A DNA stretch of 11,627 bases from an uncultured Clostridia bacterium (GCA_945916025.1 CAMEGD010000038.1:1-11627), one strand, 5' to 3'; positions 1 to 7,080 are shown, counted from the stretch's first letter. Notes: generated by a model from the sequence alone, not told the origin. Made by a program: numbers and translations.

Positions 1-258
1 GCCTGTTACTCTTTCTGCTAATGGAAGTTTCTTCATTTTTGAAGCATATAATAAACCAATTCCATCTGGCAAAACTAAGTCAAAGGAATTAACAAGTTCA
101 GCATACTTTTTGTTGTCCTTAGCCATCATGGCTATTTCTGTATTTGGCGTTGCTATTGTAAATAACTCACTTCCATTTAACTTGTTTTCAAGTAGGCTCC
201 TAGTTTCTAGTAAAGTTGTATTAGCTATATTAATCCCAAATATCTTTACCTTTTTCAC
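1..258 (-). CDS. tagA: WecG/TagA/CpsF-family glycosyltransferase, 3' part missing (window edge)
   Basis: Only the first 86 codons are inside the window; the frame is open to base 1. Members of this family transfer an N-acetylmannosamine-type sugar onto undecaprenyl-PP-GlcNAc on the cytoplasmic side of the membrane, an early step of teichoic acid or secondary wall polymer synthesis. The visible part has the family pattern: an N-terminal strand (KVKIFGINI), the segment TIATPNTEIAMMA near residues 34-46, the signature LPDGIGLLYASK (62-74) and PLAERVTG (79-86), which normally precedes the catalytic Asp just outside the window. The start is a GTG at 256-258, overlapping the csaB stop by 4 bp (GTGA) and preceded by AAAGGAGG with 7-nt spacing, so it should be translationally coupled to csaB. 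The family assignment is firm; the exact sugar is inferred from the csaB neighbour. Confidence 0.88.
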   Translation of the reverse strand, partial: MKKVKIFGINIANTTLLETRSLLENKLNGSELFTIATPNTEIAMMAKDNKKYAELVNSFDLVLPDGIGLLYASKMKKLPLAERVTG

Positions 259-1346
259 CTAACAACCTCCTTTAGCAAGTCCATAGTCTCACAAGCTAAG
301 TCCTCTTGCCTCTTGTTTGCTAAAATTATTGCTTCTTTTCTTTCAGCTAAGTTGTCAAAGGTCATATCAAACTTTTCCTTTAAGGCAATGGATGTTGTAT
401 TTTCAACTTTTAAATATTCAGAAATAGATAATTCTTCAATCAAACCATTGACCTTAGGATCGTATATCAAACCTATAATAGGTACTTGAGCCTTAGCTGA
501 ATAGATAAGAGCATGAAGCCTCATAGCTATAACTAGACTACAGTTTTTTAATAAAGATATTATATCTTCTACCTTGTGTTTTTTGTCTATTATATAAATT
601 CTTTCGTTTTTCGAAAGGTCTTTTATTCTTTGGGAATACTCCACATCATGGGGATAGTGCATTGGTATCATTAAAATGTCTATGTCTTCATATACAAGCA
701 AGTCACAAAACTTTGCAACTTCCCTGTCTAAATCCGGTGCTTTGTCCCAGGACCTTATGGATATACCAAGAATTTTTTTACTTTTGTCTATGCCCTCTTC
801 TTCTAGAATTTGATCTCCAACTTCATCCTTAGAAGAATCTAGTAAGAATACAGGGTCTGCAGTTACTTTTATGTTCTTATTAGTTACCCCTATAGCCCTA
901 ACAAAGTTGTAAGATGACTTATCCCTAAGGGTTATATAATCAACTTGGTCTAGGATTCTTCTAGTCATTATCCTATTGGCTCTTTTGTTTATTGGCCCAA
1001 TTCCATTTGCAAGGACAAAAATTGGCTTTTTATAAAATTTAGCAATTTTTAGTAGGGTTAAATAATAGTAAAGGCTTCTTGAAGAAGTTATATCTTGTAA
1101 AAGGCTTCCCCCTCCAAATACAAAAACATGAGTGTCTTTTATGGCCTTTGTAACTTCCTTTAGAGAAAACCTATTTACTGACTCTATATTGTATTCTTGT
1201 CTAGTTTTTTCAGGGTTATTTGAAAGGGCTGTAATTTCAGCAGTAGAATCACTAGATCTAATATTATCTACAATTGCCTTTAGGATGGCATCATCTCCAC
1301 TATTATCAAAGCCGAAGTAGCCCAATAAAAGGTATTTTTTAGCCAT
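255..1346 (-). CDS. csaB: Polysaccharide pyruvyl transferase CsaB
   Basis: 363 aa, the usual length for CsaB. The enzyme moves a pyruvate ketal from phosphoenolpyruvate onto a sugar (ManNAc in Bacillus) of a wall polymer; the pyruvylated polymer is what SLH domains of surface proteins bind. Visible family features are the N-terminal GYFGFDNSGDDAIL (residues 9-22), the glycine-rich VFGGGSLLQD (76-85), ANGIGPI (113-119), ISIRSW (195-200), and the C-terminal MRLHALIYS followed by IYDPKV (275-299), a GT-B-like nucleotide/PEP-binding region. The ATG at 1344-1346 overlaps the stop of the upstream ligase-like gene by 8 bp, behind a purine-rich AGGGGAAGTGA. The gene lies in a wall-polymer operon directly upstream of tagA, which supports the csaB name over a generic pyruvyl transferase. 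Confidence 0.9.
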   Translation of the reverse strand: MAKKYLLLGYFGFDNSGDDAILKAIVDNIRSSDSTAEITALSNNPEKTRQEYNIESVNRFSLKEVTKAIKDTHVFVFGGGSLLQDITSSRSLYYYLTLLKIAKFYKKPIFVLANGIGPINKRANRIMTRRILDQVDYITLRDKSSYNFVRAIGVTNKNIKVTADPVFLLDSSKDEVGDQILEEEGIDKSKKILGISIRSWDKAPDLDREVAKFCDLLVYEDIDILMIPMHYPHDVEYSQRIKDLSKNERIYIIDKKHKVEDIISLLKNCSLVIAMRLHALIYSAKAQVPIIGLIYDPKVNGLIEELSISEYLKVENTTSIALKEKFDMTFDNLAERKEAIILANKRQEDLACETMDLLKEVVR

Positions 1347-2739
1347 CTATTTCACTTCCCCTATAGATTTTGTACCTTTGGTCTTCATGGGAAACTAAAA
1401 GTGGAGTCTTCTTGTCTAAAATTTTTATTCCGAGAGCTCCTATTCCAACTAGAACCCAGAAAGAAAATATAATTTTTGGAAGGTAAAGGACATTTTCAAA
1501 CATACCATGGGTAAATACACCAATTAGTCCAGATGCTACTCCTACTCCTATATATTTTAGGTACTTGTCTTCTTTAATATATTTAACTTGTTTTACAAGG
1601 ATATTTATTGGATACCTTATAAAAAATACAAGCATAGTAATAAACATCAAAAATCCAGCAAATCCAATTTCAGCAATAGTTTGAATAAAGGAGTTGTGGG
1701 CGTGGAAAATTGGCATTGTTCTAATATAAGTTTCAAATACTTCCTTGTAAGGTAAGTGACCAAATCCAACTCCTGCAACTGGATAGTCCTTAATAACTTC
1801 CTTAGTTACATTCCAAATTTGGAACCTGTAGGAGTTAGAAGAATCAGCAGTATTACCTATACTTAAAAGTCTATTAATAATAGTGTCTGGTAAAAATAAT
1901 AAGGCTCCAATAGCTAAAGGAATAGAAAGTAGCAAAAGTCTCTTGTCTACTAAGATACAAAAAACTAAAGCCGCCATGGCAATTCCAACCCAGCCTCCTC
2001 TAGACATGGTCAAAACAAGACAAGCTAGCATTAAGCATACAGCTAATCCGTAGACAACTTTCTTCTTTAGACTTTTTGTATGCCAAAATAAAGCTACTGC
2101 TATTGGAGAAAACATTACTAAATACTCAGCAAGGGTATTTGGATTTCCAAAAACTGAGAATACTCTAACAGCTATATCTGGATTGTTTTGAACATCTAGC
2201 CATTCGGCCCTAATTTCAACTCCAGTAAAAGCCTGTAAAATCCCAATACCTGCAACTATAGTTACAGCAACTGACAATATACATACATAATAATTAAGTT
2301 GAGTCTTTGTTTCTATGGAATTATATACAGCAAACAAGTATAAGAGTCCAACTGTATGAATTCCCAAGTCTCTTATAGACCCTCTAATATCCACAGAAGT
2401 TAGAGTTTGAATTAGAATAATAAGAAAATAAGTTCCAATTACTCCCCAGTAAATACTAGGCTTTATTCTTTCCTTCTCAACAAAAATCCTTCTTACAAAA
2501 TAAACAAATCCTACTCCAAAAAAGCTGGCAAGACCTAGGGAATTTGGTAAGAATACATACAAAAAGGTTACTGTATAAATTGCTATTCTAATATTTATTA
2601 AAGATAAAAAGCCACCAAAAGCTAAGGCCAAGGAAGCTAAGAAAAACTTTGGTCCAAATAAAAGATAAACTAAAAGTAAAACTATACTTATAATTCCAGG
2701 TACTAAATAATTCCCTTTATTTTCACTTCTTACCACCAA
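1339..2739 (-). CDS. O-antigen ligase / Wzy-type polymerase family membrane protein
   Basis: 466 aa, very hydrophobic, with about 11-12 apparent membrane segments. The Wzy_C/O-antigen ligase signature is visible: SRGGW at 246-250, an Arg/Trp pair in YRFQIW (304-309), AGVGFG (322-327) before the large outside loop, and HAHNSFIQTIAEIG (346-359), whose H-x-H-N is the conserved core. In Gram-positive bacteria such proteins polymerise or transfer lipid-linked glycans outside the membrane. Here it probably acts on the polymer modified by CsaB (inference from the operon). No ATG fits the start: the first candidate is TTG at 2737-2739, immediately followed by GTG at 2734-2736. Both lie behind AAGGTGG, so the true start is one of these two. 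It overlaps the upstream gene by 7-10 bp. Polymerase versus ligase cannot be decided from sequence. Confidence 0.85.
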   Translation of the reverse strand: MVVRSENKGNYLVPGIISIVLLLVYLLFGPKFFLASLALAFGGFLSLINIRIAIYTVTFLYVFLPNSLGLASFFGVGFVYFVRRIFVEKERIKPSIYWGVIGTYFLIILIQTLTSVDIRGSIRDLGIHTVGLLYLFAVYNSIETKTQLNYYVCILSVAVTIVAGIGILQAFTGVEIRAEWLDVQNNPDIAVRVFSVFGNPNTLAEYLVMFSPIAVALFWHTKSLKKKVVYGLAVCLMLACLVLTMSRGGWVGIAMAALVFCILVDKRLLLLSIPLAIGALLFLPDTIINRLLSIGNTADSSNSYRFQIWNVTKEVIKDYPVAGVGFGHLPYKEVFETYIRTMPIFHAHNSFIQTIAEIGFAGFLMFITMLVFFIRYPINILVKQVKYIKEDKYLKYIGVGVASGLIGVFTHGMFENVLYLPKIIFSFWVLVGIGALGIKILDKKTPLLVSHEDQRYKIYRGSEIDG

Positions 2740-3278
2740 GACTCACCACCTTCATCTAGCTTAAATAGGTCAAAGAAAAAGTTAAAGACAATAGAGGTCC
2801 TTAAGATTTCTAATTCTTTTCCATTTATAAGCAGTCCAAAAATTCCCACCAAAACTAAACCTAAACTAAAAAGTACAGGTAGGTAGGATATTTTAAATAC
2901 ATTCAAAACTAAAAGTAAAATTCCACTTATAATAAATACTTCATAAAACAATCTCAATCCTTGGATTTCATCCTTTGAATAAAATCCTAAGCCTCTAGAT
3001 ATAATTGACCCTTCAGATAGTTTTCTAATAATTGAATTCAAGAAGTTTAAGAACCTATCTAAAAGAGAAAATATCTTAACTACAATTCTATAGGTCAATG
3101 AGGATACAAAGATTAAATAAACTCTTCTCATAAAAGCCTTAAATTCAGACTTATCATAGGTTTTTATAAAAAAAGATCTTGTAAAAGTAAGTAGCTTATA
3201 TATTATGCTATTTTTGTATATTAAACTTATTTGTCTACCTAGCCTAGATAGGATAGATAGAAAAAGGCTATTATACAT
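2730..3278 (-). CDS. Hypothetical membrane protein of the wall-polymer operon
   Basis: 182 aa; I do not recognise a named family. The first 100 residues are rich in Lys/Arg and Ile/Phe/Leu and look like amphipathic helices lying on the membrane (for instance residues 45-85). Two clear membrane spans follow at about 108-128 and 130-152, with a short acidic C-terminus ending in two Trp. No enzyme motif is visible. The start ATG at 3276-3278 has TAGGAGTGG about 4-5 nt upstream, and the gene begins 9 bp after the stop of the DUF4330 gene. The stop overlaps the start of the ligase-like gene. The tight packing implies it belongs to the same pathway, perhaps as an accessory partner of the ligase-like protein or DUF4330 protein; that role is inference only. 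Confidence 0.7.
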   Translation of the reverse strand: MYNSLFLSILSRLGRQISLIYKNSIIYKLLTFTRSFFIKTYDKSEFKAFMRRVYLIFVSSLTYRIVVKIFSLLDRFLNFLNSIIRKLSEGSIISRGLGFYSKDEIQGLRLFYEVFIISGILLLVLNVFKISYLPVLFSLGLVLVGIFGLLINGKELEILRTSIVFNFFFDLFKLDEGGESWW

Positions 3279-3287
3279 AATCCACTC

Positions 3288-3773
3288 CTATTCTGTGATA
3301 CTTACGTCTATAACAGTTCCAAAAGATGCAAAATTTTTGTTTTTTAGTCTATATTGAATACCAACTCTAGTTTGTTCTCCACCAGCAGTATAAAAATCTT
3401 TGTTTTCTTCTAAGTCAGCTGTTACACCTATTGTTACTACAAATTTTTTAGGAACATCAGCTTCAATCCATCTGCCATTATAATCAATAACATCTCTAAA
3501 TGGTTCAACTTCTACACTAGAAATATCCCCAATATAAGTTCCCTTGTCATAGTGATAAACTGGATCTCCAACCTTGATTTGGTTAACAGTAACATCTCTA
3601 ACATCTGAAATTTCATAAGTAATTAGGCCTTGTTTTGTTTCAGCTGTAGAAACTACTCCACTACCCATTCTAGAAATACCAAAAATAAGAATCGCTCCAA
3701 TAATTAATAGGACAAATAAGTCAATAAGATTTATTATCCCAAAAAGTTTTCCTCTTTTATCTAATGCTTTCAT
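3288..3773 (-). CDS. DUF4330 family membrane-anchored protein
   Basis: 161 aa, full length for the family. The N-terminus has the typical pattern (LDKRGKLFGIINLIDLFVLL, residues 4-23) with one transmembrane helix at about 14-33. An extracytoplasmic beta-rich domain follows, with a late glycine-rich turn (TAGGEQTRVG) and an Asn/Phe-rich end. Family function is unknown. From memory, DUF4330 genes in Clostridia are often found beside O-antigen-ligase-like and glycosyltransferase genes, as here, suggesting a part in exported-glycan assembly. The ATG at 3771-3773 has AAGGAG with 8-nt spacing and overlaps the end of the upstream GT4 gene by 17 bp, so translation of the two is probably coupled. Confidence 0.82.
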   Translation of the reverse strand: MKALDKRGKLFGIINLIDLFVLLIIGAILIFGISRMGSGVVSTAETKQGLITYEISDVRDVTVNQIKVGDPVYHYDKGTYIGDISSVEVEPFRDVIDYNGRWIEADVPKKFVVTIGVTADLEENKDFYTAGGEQTRVGIQYRLKNKNFASFGTVIDVSITE

Positions 3774-4899
3774 TTCTCTTTCTCCTTAAAATTTCTTCAT
3801 AAATTTCTAATTGTCTATTTCCCATTGCCTGAGTTGAAAAATTCTCTTTAATTCTTCCATAAATGTTTTGGCCCATTTGATCTAGTAGGTCCCTATTATT
3901 AATTAAAAAGTTTATCTTGTCAGCTAAGTCAACATAGTCATTGTTCTTAACTAAATAACCATCTGTTCCATATCTAATAAGCTCTCCTATTCCTCCAACA
4001 GAAGTTGCAATAGTAGGCTTTTTCATTTTTCCTGCCTCTAAAATAACATAAGGGAAGGATTCACTCACAGAAGTCAAAATATTTAAATCTATACTATTGA
4101 AAAAGGACATATTTTTCTTTACATAGCCTAAGAAGTGAATGTAGTCCCTAACTCCTAAATCAGTAGCTAAAGTCTTAAGACCTTCAAGTTCTTCCCCATC
4201 TCCAGCTATTAAAACAAGGATATCCTTATTTTTCTTCACAAGTTCCTTAACCATCTTTATGGTCATTTGGATATTTTTAACCTTATCTAATCTGGCAACT
4301 TGGCCAATAATAAACTTTCCTTGAGGGTTTATCTTATGTTTAGATAAAAATTCTTCTTTACTTAAGACTTCTTCCTTAAAATCAATATCTATGCCATTAT
4401 ATAGGACAAATATTTTCTTATCATTAAATCCTCTAGAAACTAACATATCTCTAAAATTCTCAGTTATAGCAACATAGTGGTCAAACTTCTTTAAAGAAAA
4501 GGTGTTTATTGGGGTAAATATTAAGTTCTTATAGAAATTATCCTTAAAATCAAGTAAGTAGTCGCTATGAATTGTTGTTAACATAGGTACCTTTATTTTA
4601 GACTTTAAAAAAAGTGCGATTGAATTGGCCCTAGCTCCATGACAGTGGACTAGGTCAAACTCCTCCTTACTTACAATATCAGCTATTGTATTAACAACTG
4701 ACATGTCAGATCTTCTTTTTTGGTATATAACTTGTATATTTATTCCTTGTTCTAAGGCTTCTTTATAAAATGTATCTTCAATAAAACAAATAATTTTAGT
4801 ATCAACTAGTCCAGAGAGCCCCTTCATCAAAGAGAATATATGGGTTTTTGCTCCGCCAGTATCTCCACCGCTGATAAGATGTAGCACTTTTAAGTTCAT
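3757..4899 (-). CDS. Glycosyltransferase family 4 (GT-B fold)
   Basis: 380 aa, typical GT4 length. The N-terminal Rossmann domain begins with KVLHLISGGDTGGAK (4-18), a glycine-rich acceptor/donor loop, and contains DLVHCHGARANSIA (82-95) and TTIHSDY. The C-terminal domain has IGQVARLDKVKN (198-209), LIAGDGEE (230-237) and the retaining-enzyme E-x7-E pair at Glu280 and Glu288 (SESFPYVILEAG). It should transfer a sugar from a nucleotide-sugar donor onto a lipid-linked glycan at the cytoplasmic face. The donor and acceptor cannot be read from the sequence. It is the first gene of the wall-polymer operon. Its ATG at 4897-4899 follows AAGGAGG with a short 4-nt spacer, and promoter-like boxes lie just upstream. 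Confidence 0.9.
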   Translation of the reverse strand: MNLKVLHLISGGDTGGAKTHIFSLMKGLSGLVDTKIICFIEDTFYKEALEQGINIQVIYQKRRSDMSVVNTIADIVSKEEFDLVHCHGARANSIALFLKSKIKVPMLTTIHSDYLLDFKDNFYKNLIFTPINTFSLKKFDHYVAITENFRDMLVSRGFNDKKIFVLYNGIDIDFKEEVLSKEEFLSKHKINPQGKFIIGQVARLDKVKNIQMTIKMVKELVKKNKDILVLIAGDGEELEGLKTLATDLGVRDYIHFLGYVKKNMSFFNSIDLNILTSVSESFPYVILEAGKMKKPTIATSVGGIGELIRYGTDGYLVKNNDYVDLADKINFLINNRDLLDQMGQNIYGRIKENFSTQAMGNRQLEIYEEILRRKRNESIR

Positions 4900-4943
4900 A
4901 ATGCCTCCTTTTTTATCATACTAATTATACCTTATAAACTCAT

Positions 4944-4972
4944 ATTATAGTACACCTTATATAATTTTTTAA
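4944..4972 (-). promoter_or_regulatory. Candidate sigma-A promoter of the wall-polymer operon
   Basis: On the minus strand a perfect TATAAT (4944-4949) is preceded by TTAAAA (4967-4972, 4 of 6 bases of TTGACA) at 17 bp. This places the transcript start about 35-40 nt before the GT4 start codon. A second TATAAT closer to the gene (4924-4929) lacks a convincing -35 box. The region is very AT-rich, so chance matches are possible. Confidence 0.45.
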
Positions 4973-5029
4973 GACCTTATAGAGAATTCTATGTGTAATT
5001 TACATGTATTGTTTTTATAAACCTTTCAG

Positions 5030-5074
5030 TTTATTCCAAAAGATAGTATGGTATTATATAGGACATAAAGGGAG
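5030..5074 (+). promoter_or_regulatory. Extended -10 promoter and RBS of the lipoprotein gene
   Basis: TATTAT at 5052-5057 carries an upstream TG at 5049-5050 (TGn extended -10), with only a weak -35 (TTTATT, 5030-5035). A strong AAAGGGAG ribosome site at 5067-5074 sits 7 nt before the ATG at 5082. This promoter position leaves a short leader and argues against the longer reading frame beginning at 5004. Confidence 0.45.
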
Positions 5075-5081
5075 TGAAAAA

Positions 5082-5465
5082 ATGAAATTTAAATTTAAAT
5101 ATGTAATATTAACAACTGCTTTAGCGGCTGCTTTAGTAGGTTGTGGACAAGAAACAACAGAGACAACAGACACTACTAATACTGAAACTGAAGCAGTAGA
5201 AGAAACTACTACATCAGTAGAAACTGAAGTTCCTGCAGAAGGTCAACCAGTTGAAGGAGAACTTACTTCAGATGATGTAAAGATGATTGCCTTTGAAAAA
5301 GCTGGAGTAGCAGAAGCTGATGTAACAGACTTGTCTATTGAATTAGACGAAGAAAATGGCGTTAGATACTATGATGTATCTTTCGACGTTGGACAAAGTG
5401 AATACGATTATGATATCGATGCAACAACTGGTGAAATAATCGGCGAAGAAACTGAAAATAACTAA
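5082..5465 (+). CDS. PepSY-domain lipoprotein
   Basis: 127 aa exported lipoprotein. Residues 1-20 form a lipoprotein signal peptide: MKFKFKY, a hydrophobic stretch, then the lipobox LVGC with the lipidated Cys at 21. A low-complexity Thr/Glu-rich linker follows (about 22-58), then a single PepSY domain (about 61-122) with the usual AFEKAGV, YYDVSFD and YDIDATTGEII pattern. PepSY domains are small extracellular modules, often proposed to inhibit or modulate peptidases; the partner here is unknown. The frame is open back to an ATG at 5004, but the ATG at 5082 is chosen because of its strong RBS and because only this start puts the signal peptide at the N-terminus. It is divergent from the wall-polymer operon and monocistronic, ending at a terminator immediately after the stop. 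Confidence 0.88.
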   Translation: MKFKFKYVILTTALAAALVGCGQETTETTDTTNTETEAVEETTTSVETEVPAEGQPVEGELTSDDVKMIAFEKAGVAEADVTDLSIELDEENGVRYYDVSFDVGQSEYDYDIDATTGEIIGEETENN

Positions 5466-5496
5466 AAATTAGGCCTATTGATGGCCTAATTTTTTT
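5464..5496. terminator. Bidirectional rho-independent terminator
   Basis: The arms ATTAGGCC (5468-5475) and GGCCTAAT (5483-5490) surround a 7-nt loop. They are followed on the plus strand by a T-run to 5496 and preceded by AAAAA, which gives a T-run on the minus strand. It can end both the lipoprotein transcript and the convergent metallopeptidase transcript. Confidence 0.9.
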
Positions 5497-5546
5497 CTTT
5501 AAAACAAGTTTCCTGATTATTCCTATATGCTAAGAAGGAATGAGAA

Positions 5547-5912
5547 TTATTTTTTTGTTTTCTTATATTCTTCGATAAATTCCTTATCTATAACTTCCAA
5601 GTCTACATAACCAGCTAAAGATTCTCTGTGGTGGGTAAGTTCATGAAGTAGAGTTTCTCTAACCTTTATCTTCATATCTTCCCTATTAAGGTAAAAAAAT
5701 ACCTTCATAAAAGACCCATAGTATATAGAAATCCCCCTACCCAAGGGCCCTCTCTTGTAGTGACCAAGAACATAAAGGTCATTTTCCTTGCCTTCAGGAT
5801 GGTATTCTACATTTTCTTCTAAGACAACGCCTAAATTAAGGCCTTCAAAAAAGACCTTGGGTATTTCTTCATAAACTTCATTTAATATTTGGTGAAAGTC
5901 ATCAATGTGCAT
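5547..5912 (-). CDS. Small metallopeptidase-family protein (HExxH, zincin-like)
   Basis: 121 aa, cytoplasmic (no signal peptide or membrane span). It matches the small 'metallopeptidase family' (PF06262/DUF1025-like). An N-terminal helix with EVYEEIPKVFFEGL (12-25) comes first, then an LGHYKRGPLGRG turn (49-60), and VRETLLHELTHHRE (84-97) carrying the zinc motif H90-E91-x-x-H94. Most members I recall read HExxHxxG; here Glu97 sits three residues after the second His, so it could act as a third ligand (HExxHxxE). The C-terminus is Lys-rich. The start ATG at 5910-5912 follows TTGGAGATATT. It is transcribed divergently from pta and ends toward the shared terminator at 5464-5496. Substrate unknown. 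Confidence 0.75.
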   Translation of the reverse strand: MHIDDFHQILNEVYEEIPKVFFEGLNLGVVLEENVEYHPEGKENDLYVLGHYKRGPLGRGISIYYGSFMKVFFYLNREDMKIKVRETLLHELTHHRESLAGYVDLEVIDKEFIEEYKKTKK

Positions 5913-5933
5913 AATATCTCCAATCTATAAAAA

Positions 5934-5972
5934 TAAGATGTTATCTTAGGGCTATTTGGTTATATAATATCA
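5934..5972 (-). promoter_or_regulatory. Candidate promoter and palindrome upstream of the metallopeptidase gene
   Basis: On the minus strand an extended -10 (TG at 5971-5972, TATTAT at 5964-5969) is present, with no good -35. Downstream in the leader lies a perfect palindrome, TAAGAT-GTT-ATCTTA (5934-5948), which could be an operator or a small leader hairpin. Both calls rest on short AT-rich matches. Confidence 0.3.
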
Positions 5973-5988
5973 TAGATTGTATAAAGTT

Positions 5989-6017
5989 TTGATAATTTTT
6001 ATGCATTGAGATAGAAT
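5989..6017 (+). promoter_or_regulatory. Sigma-A-type promoter of pta
   Basis: TTGATA (5989-5994, 5 of 6) and TAGAAT (6012-6017, 5 of 6) are separated by exactly 17 bp. The transcript would start near 6024, giving a leader of about 36 nt that contains the strong AAGGAGG site just before the pta ATG. Confidence 0.65.
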
Positions 6018-6059
6018 TATTATATAATAAAGAAAAACAAAAAATTTAAGGAGGAATTT

Positions 6060-7037
6060 ATGGGCTTATTTGATTTTTTAAGTGAAAAGGTTAAGGGAAA
6101 GGGAACTAAAATAGTCCTTCCTGAAGGAAATGACATTAGAGTTTTAGGAGCAGCTATCCGTCTAAAGGACGATAACATGCTTGAACCAATAGTAGTTGGT
6201 ATCAAGGAAGAGATTCTAAAACTTGCTGAAGAAAATAGCTTAGATGCATCTAAACTTACTATTTTAAACCCAAATGACTACGAAGGATTTGATGAATTAT
6301 TAAATGCCTTTGTTGAAAGAAGAAAGGGTAAAATTGACGAAGAAGGAGCTAAGAAATTATTACTTGAAGATCCAAACTACTTCGGAACTTTATTAGTATT
6401 TACAGGAAAGGCTGACGGACTTGTATCTGGAGCAACTAGATCTACTGGAGATACTGTTAGACCAGCTCTACAAATTATCAAAATGCAAGAAGGTCTATCA
6501 AAAACTTCTGGTGTAATGATTATGGCTAAGGATGAAGAACAACTTGTATTTACAGACGTTGCTATTACCATAGCTCCAACAAGTGAAGACCTAGCAGAAA
6601 ATGCTATTGTTTCAGCTAAAACTGCTAGACAATTTAACATTGATCCAAAGATTGCTATGTTAAGCTTTTCAACAAAGGGATCAGCTGCTTCAGATGAAGT
6701 AACTAAAGTTGCAAAGGCTACTGAAATTGCTAAAGAAAAGGCTCCAGACTTACTATTAGATGGAGAAATGCAATTTGATGCAGCTTATGTTCCATCAGTA
6801 GGACAATCTAAAGCTCCTGGTTCTCCAGTTGCTGGACATGCAAATGTATTTGTATTCCCAACTCTAGAAGCTGGTAACATTGGATATAAGATTGCTCAAA
6901 GACTTGGCGGATATGAAGCAGTAGGTCCAATCTTACAAGGACTTAATTCTCCAGTAAATGACCTTTCAAGAGGATGTAACGAAGAAGACGTATACAAACT
7001 TTCTTTAATTACAGCTGCCCAAGCATTAATAGACTAA
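6060..7037 (+). CDS. pta: Phosphate acetyltransferase (phosphotransacetylase)
   Basis: 325 aa, the normal length for short-form Pta. It interconverts acetyl-CoA and acetyl phosphate in the cytoplasm, the first step of fermentative acetate and ATP formation with acetate kinase. Visible motifs are LPEGNDIRVLGAA (20-32), DGLVSGATRSTGDTVRPAL (119-137), MLSFSTKGSA (200-209), DGEMQFDAA (234-242), KAPGSPVAGHANVFVFP (251-267), and NSPVNDLSRGC (296-306), containing Ser303/Arg304. These correspond to the catalytic Ser/Arg described for the Methanosarcina enzyme, with Asp310 as the likely catalytic Asp. The start is an ATG behind AAGGAGG. Codons look more uniform than in neighbours, consistent with high expression. 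It is monocistronic; no acetate kinase gene follows, so ackA must lie elsewhere if present. Confidence 0.97.
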   Translation: MGLFDFLSEKVKGKGTKIVLPEGNDIRVLGAAIRLKDDNMLEPIVVGIKEEILKLAEENSLDASKLTILNPNDYEGFDELLNAFVERRKGKIDEEGAKKLLLEDPNYFGTLLVFTGKADGLVSGATRSTGDTVRPALQIIKMQEGLSKTSGVMIMAKDEEQLVFTDVAITIAPTSEDLAENAIVSAKTARQFNIDPKIAMLSFSTKGSAASDEVTKVAKATEIAKEKAPDLLLDGEMQFDAAYVPSVGQSKAPGSPVAGHANVFVFPTLEAGNIGYKIAQRLGGYEAVGPILQGLNSPVNDLSRGCNEEDVYKLSLITAAQALID

Positions 7038-7040
7038 AGC

Positions 7041-7080
7041 AAATAGGGCTTGTAGATTTTTTTCTACAAGTCCTATTTTT
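7041..7080 (+). terminator. Rho-independent terminator of pta
   Basis: A 16-bp stem (7041-7056 with 7063-7078, one G-U pair) with a 6-nt T-rich loop is followed by TTTTT ending at 7080. It starts 4 bp after the pta stop codon. On the minus strand the tail has only three T, so it is a poorer stop for the convergent cotH remnant. Confidence 0.92.

Noticed and set aside
1132..1320. 62-codon plus-strand frame inside csaB.
   Set aside because: It is antisense to conserved CsaB motifs, and no RBS or recognisable protein is present.
5004..5081. N-terminal extension of the PepSY lipoprotein from the ATG at 5004.
   Set aside because: It would bury the signal peptide inside the protein, has no RBS and covers the likely promoter; the ATG at 5082 has a strong RBS.
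6377..6640. Open frames on the minus strand inside pta (also 6020-6205).
   Set aside because: They lie opposite a clear, highly conserved enzyme gene and lack RBS and family features.
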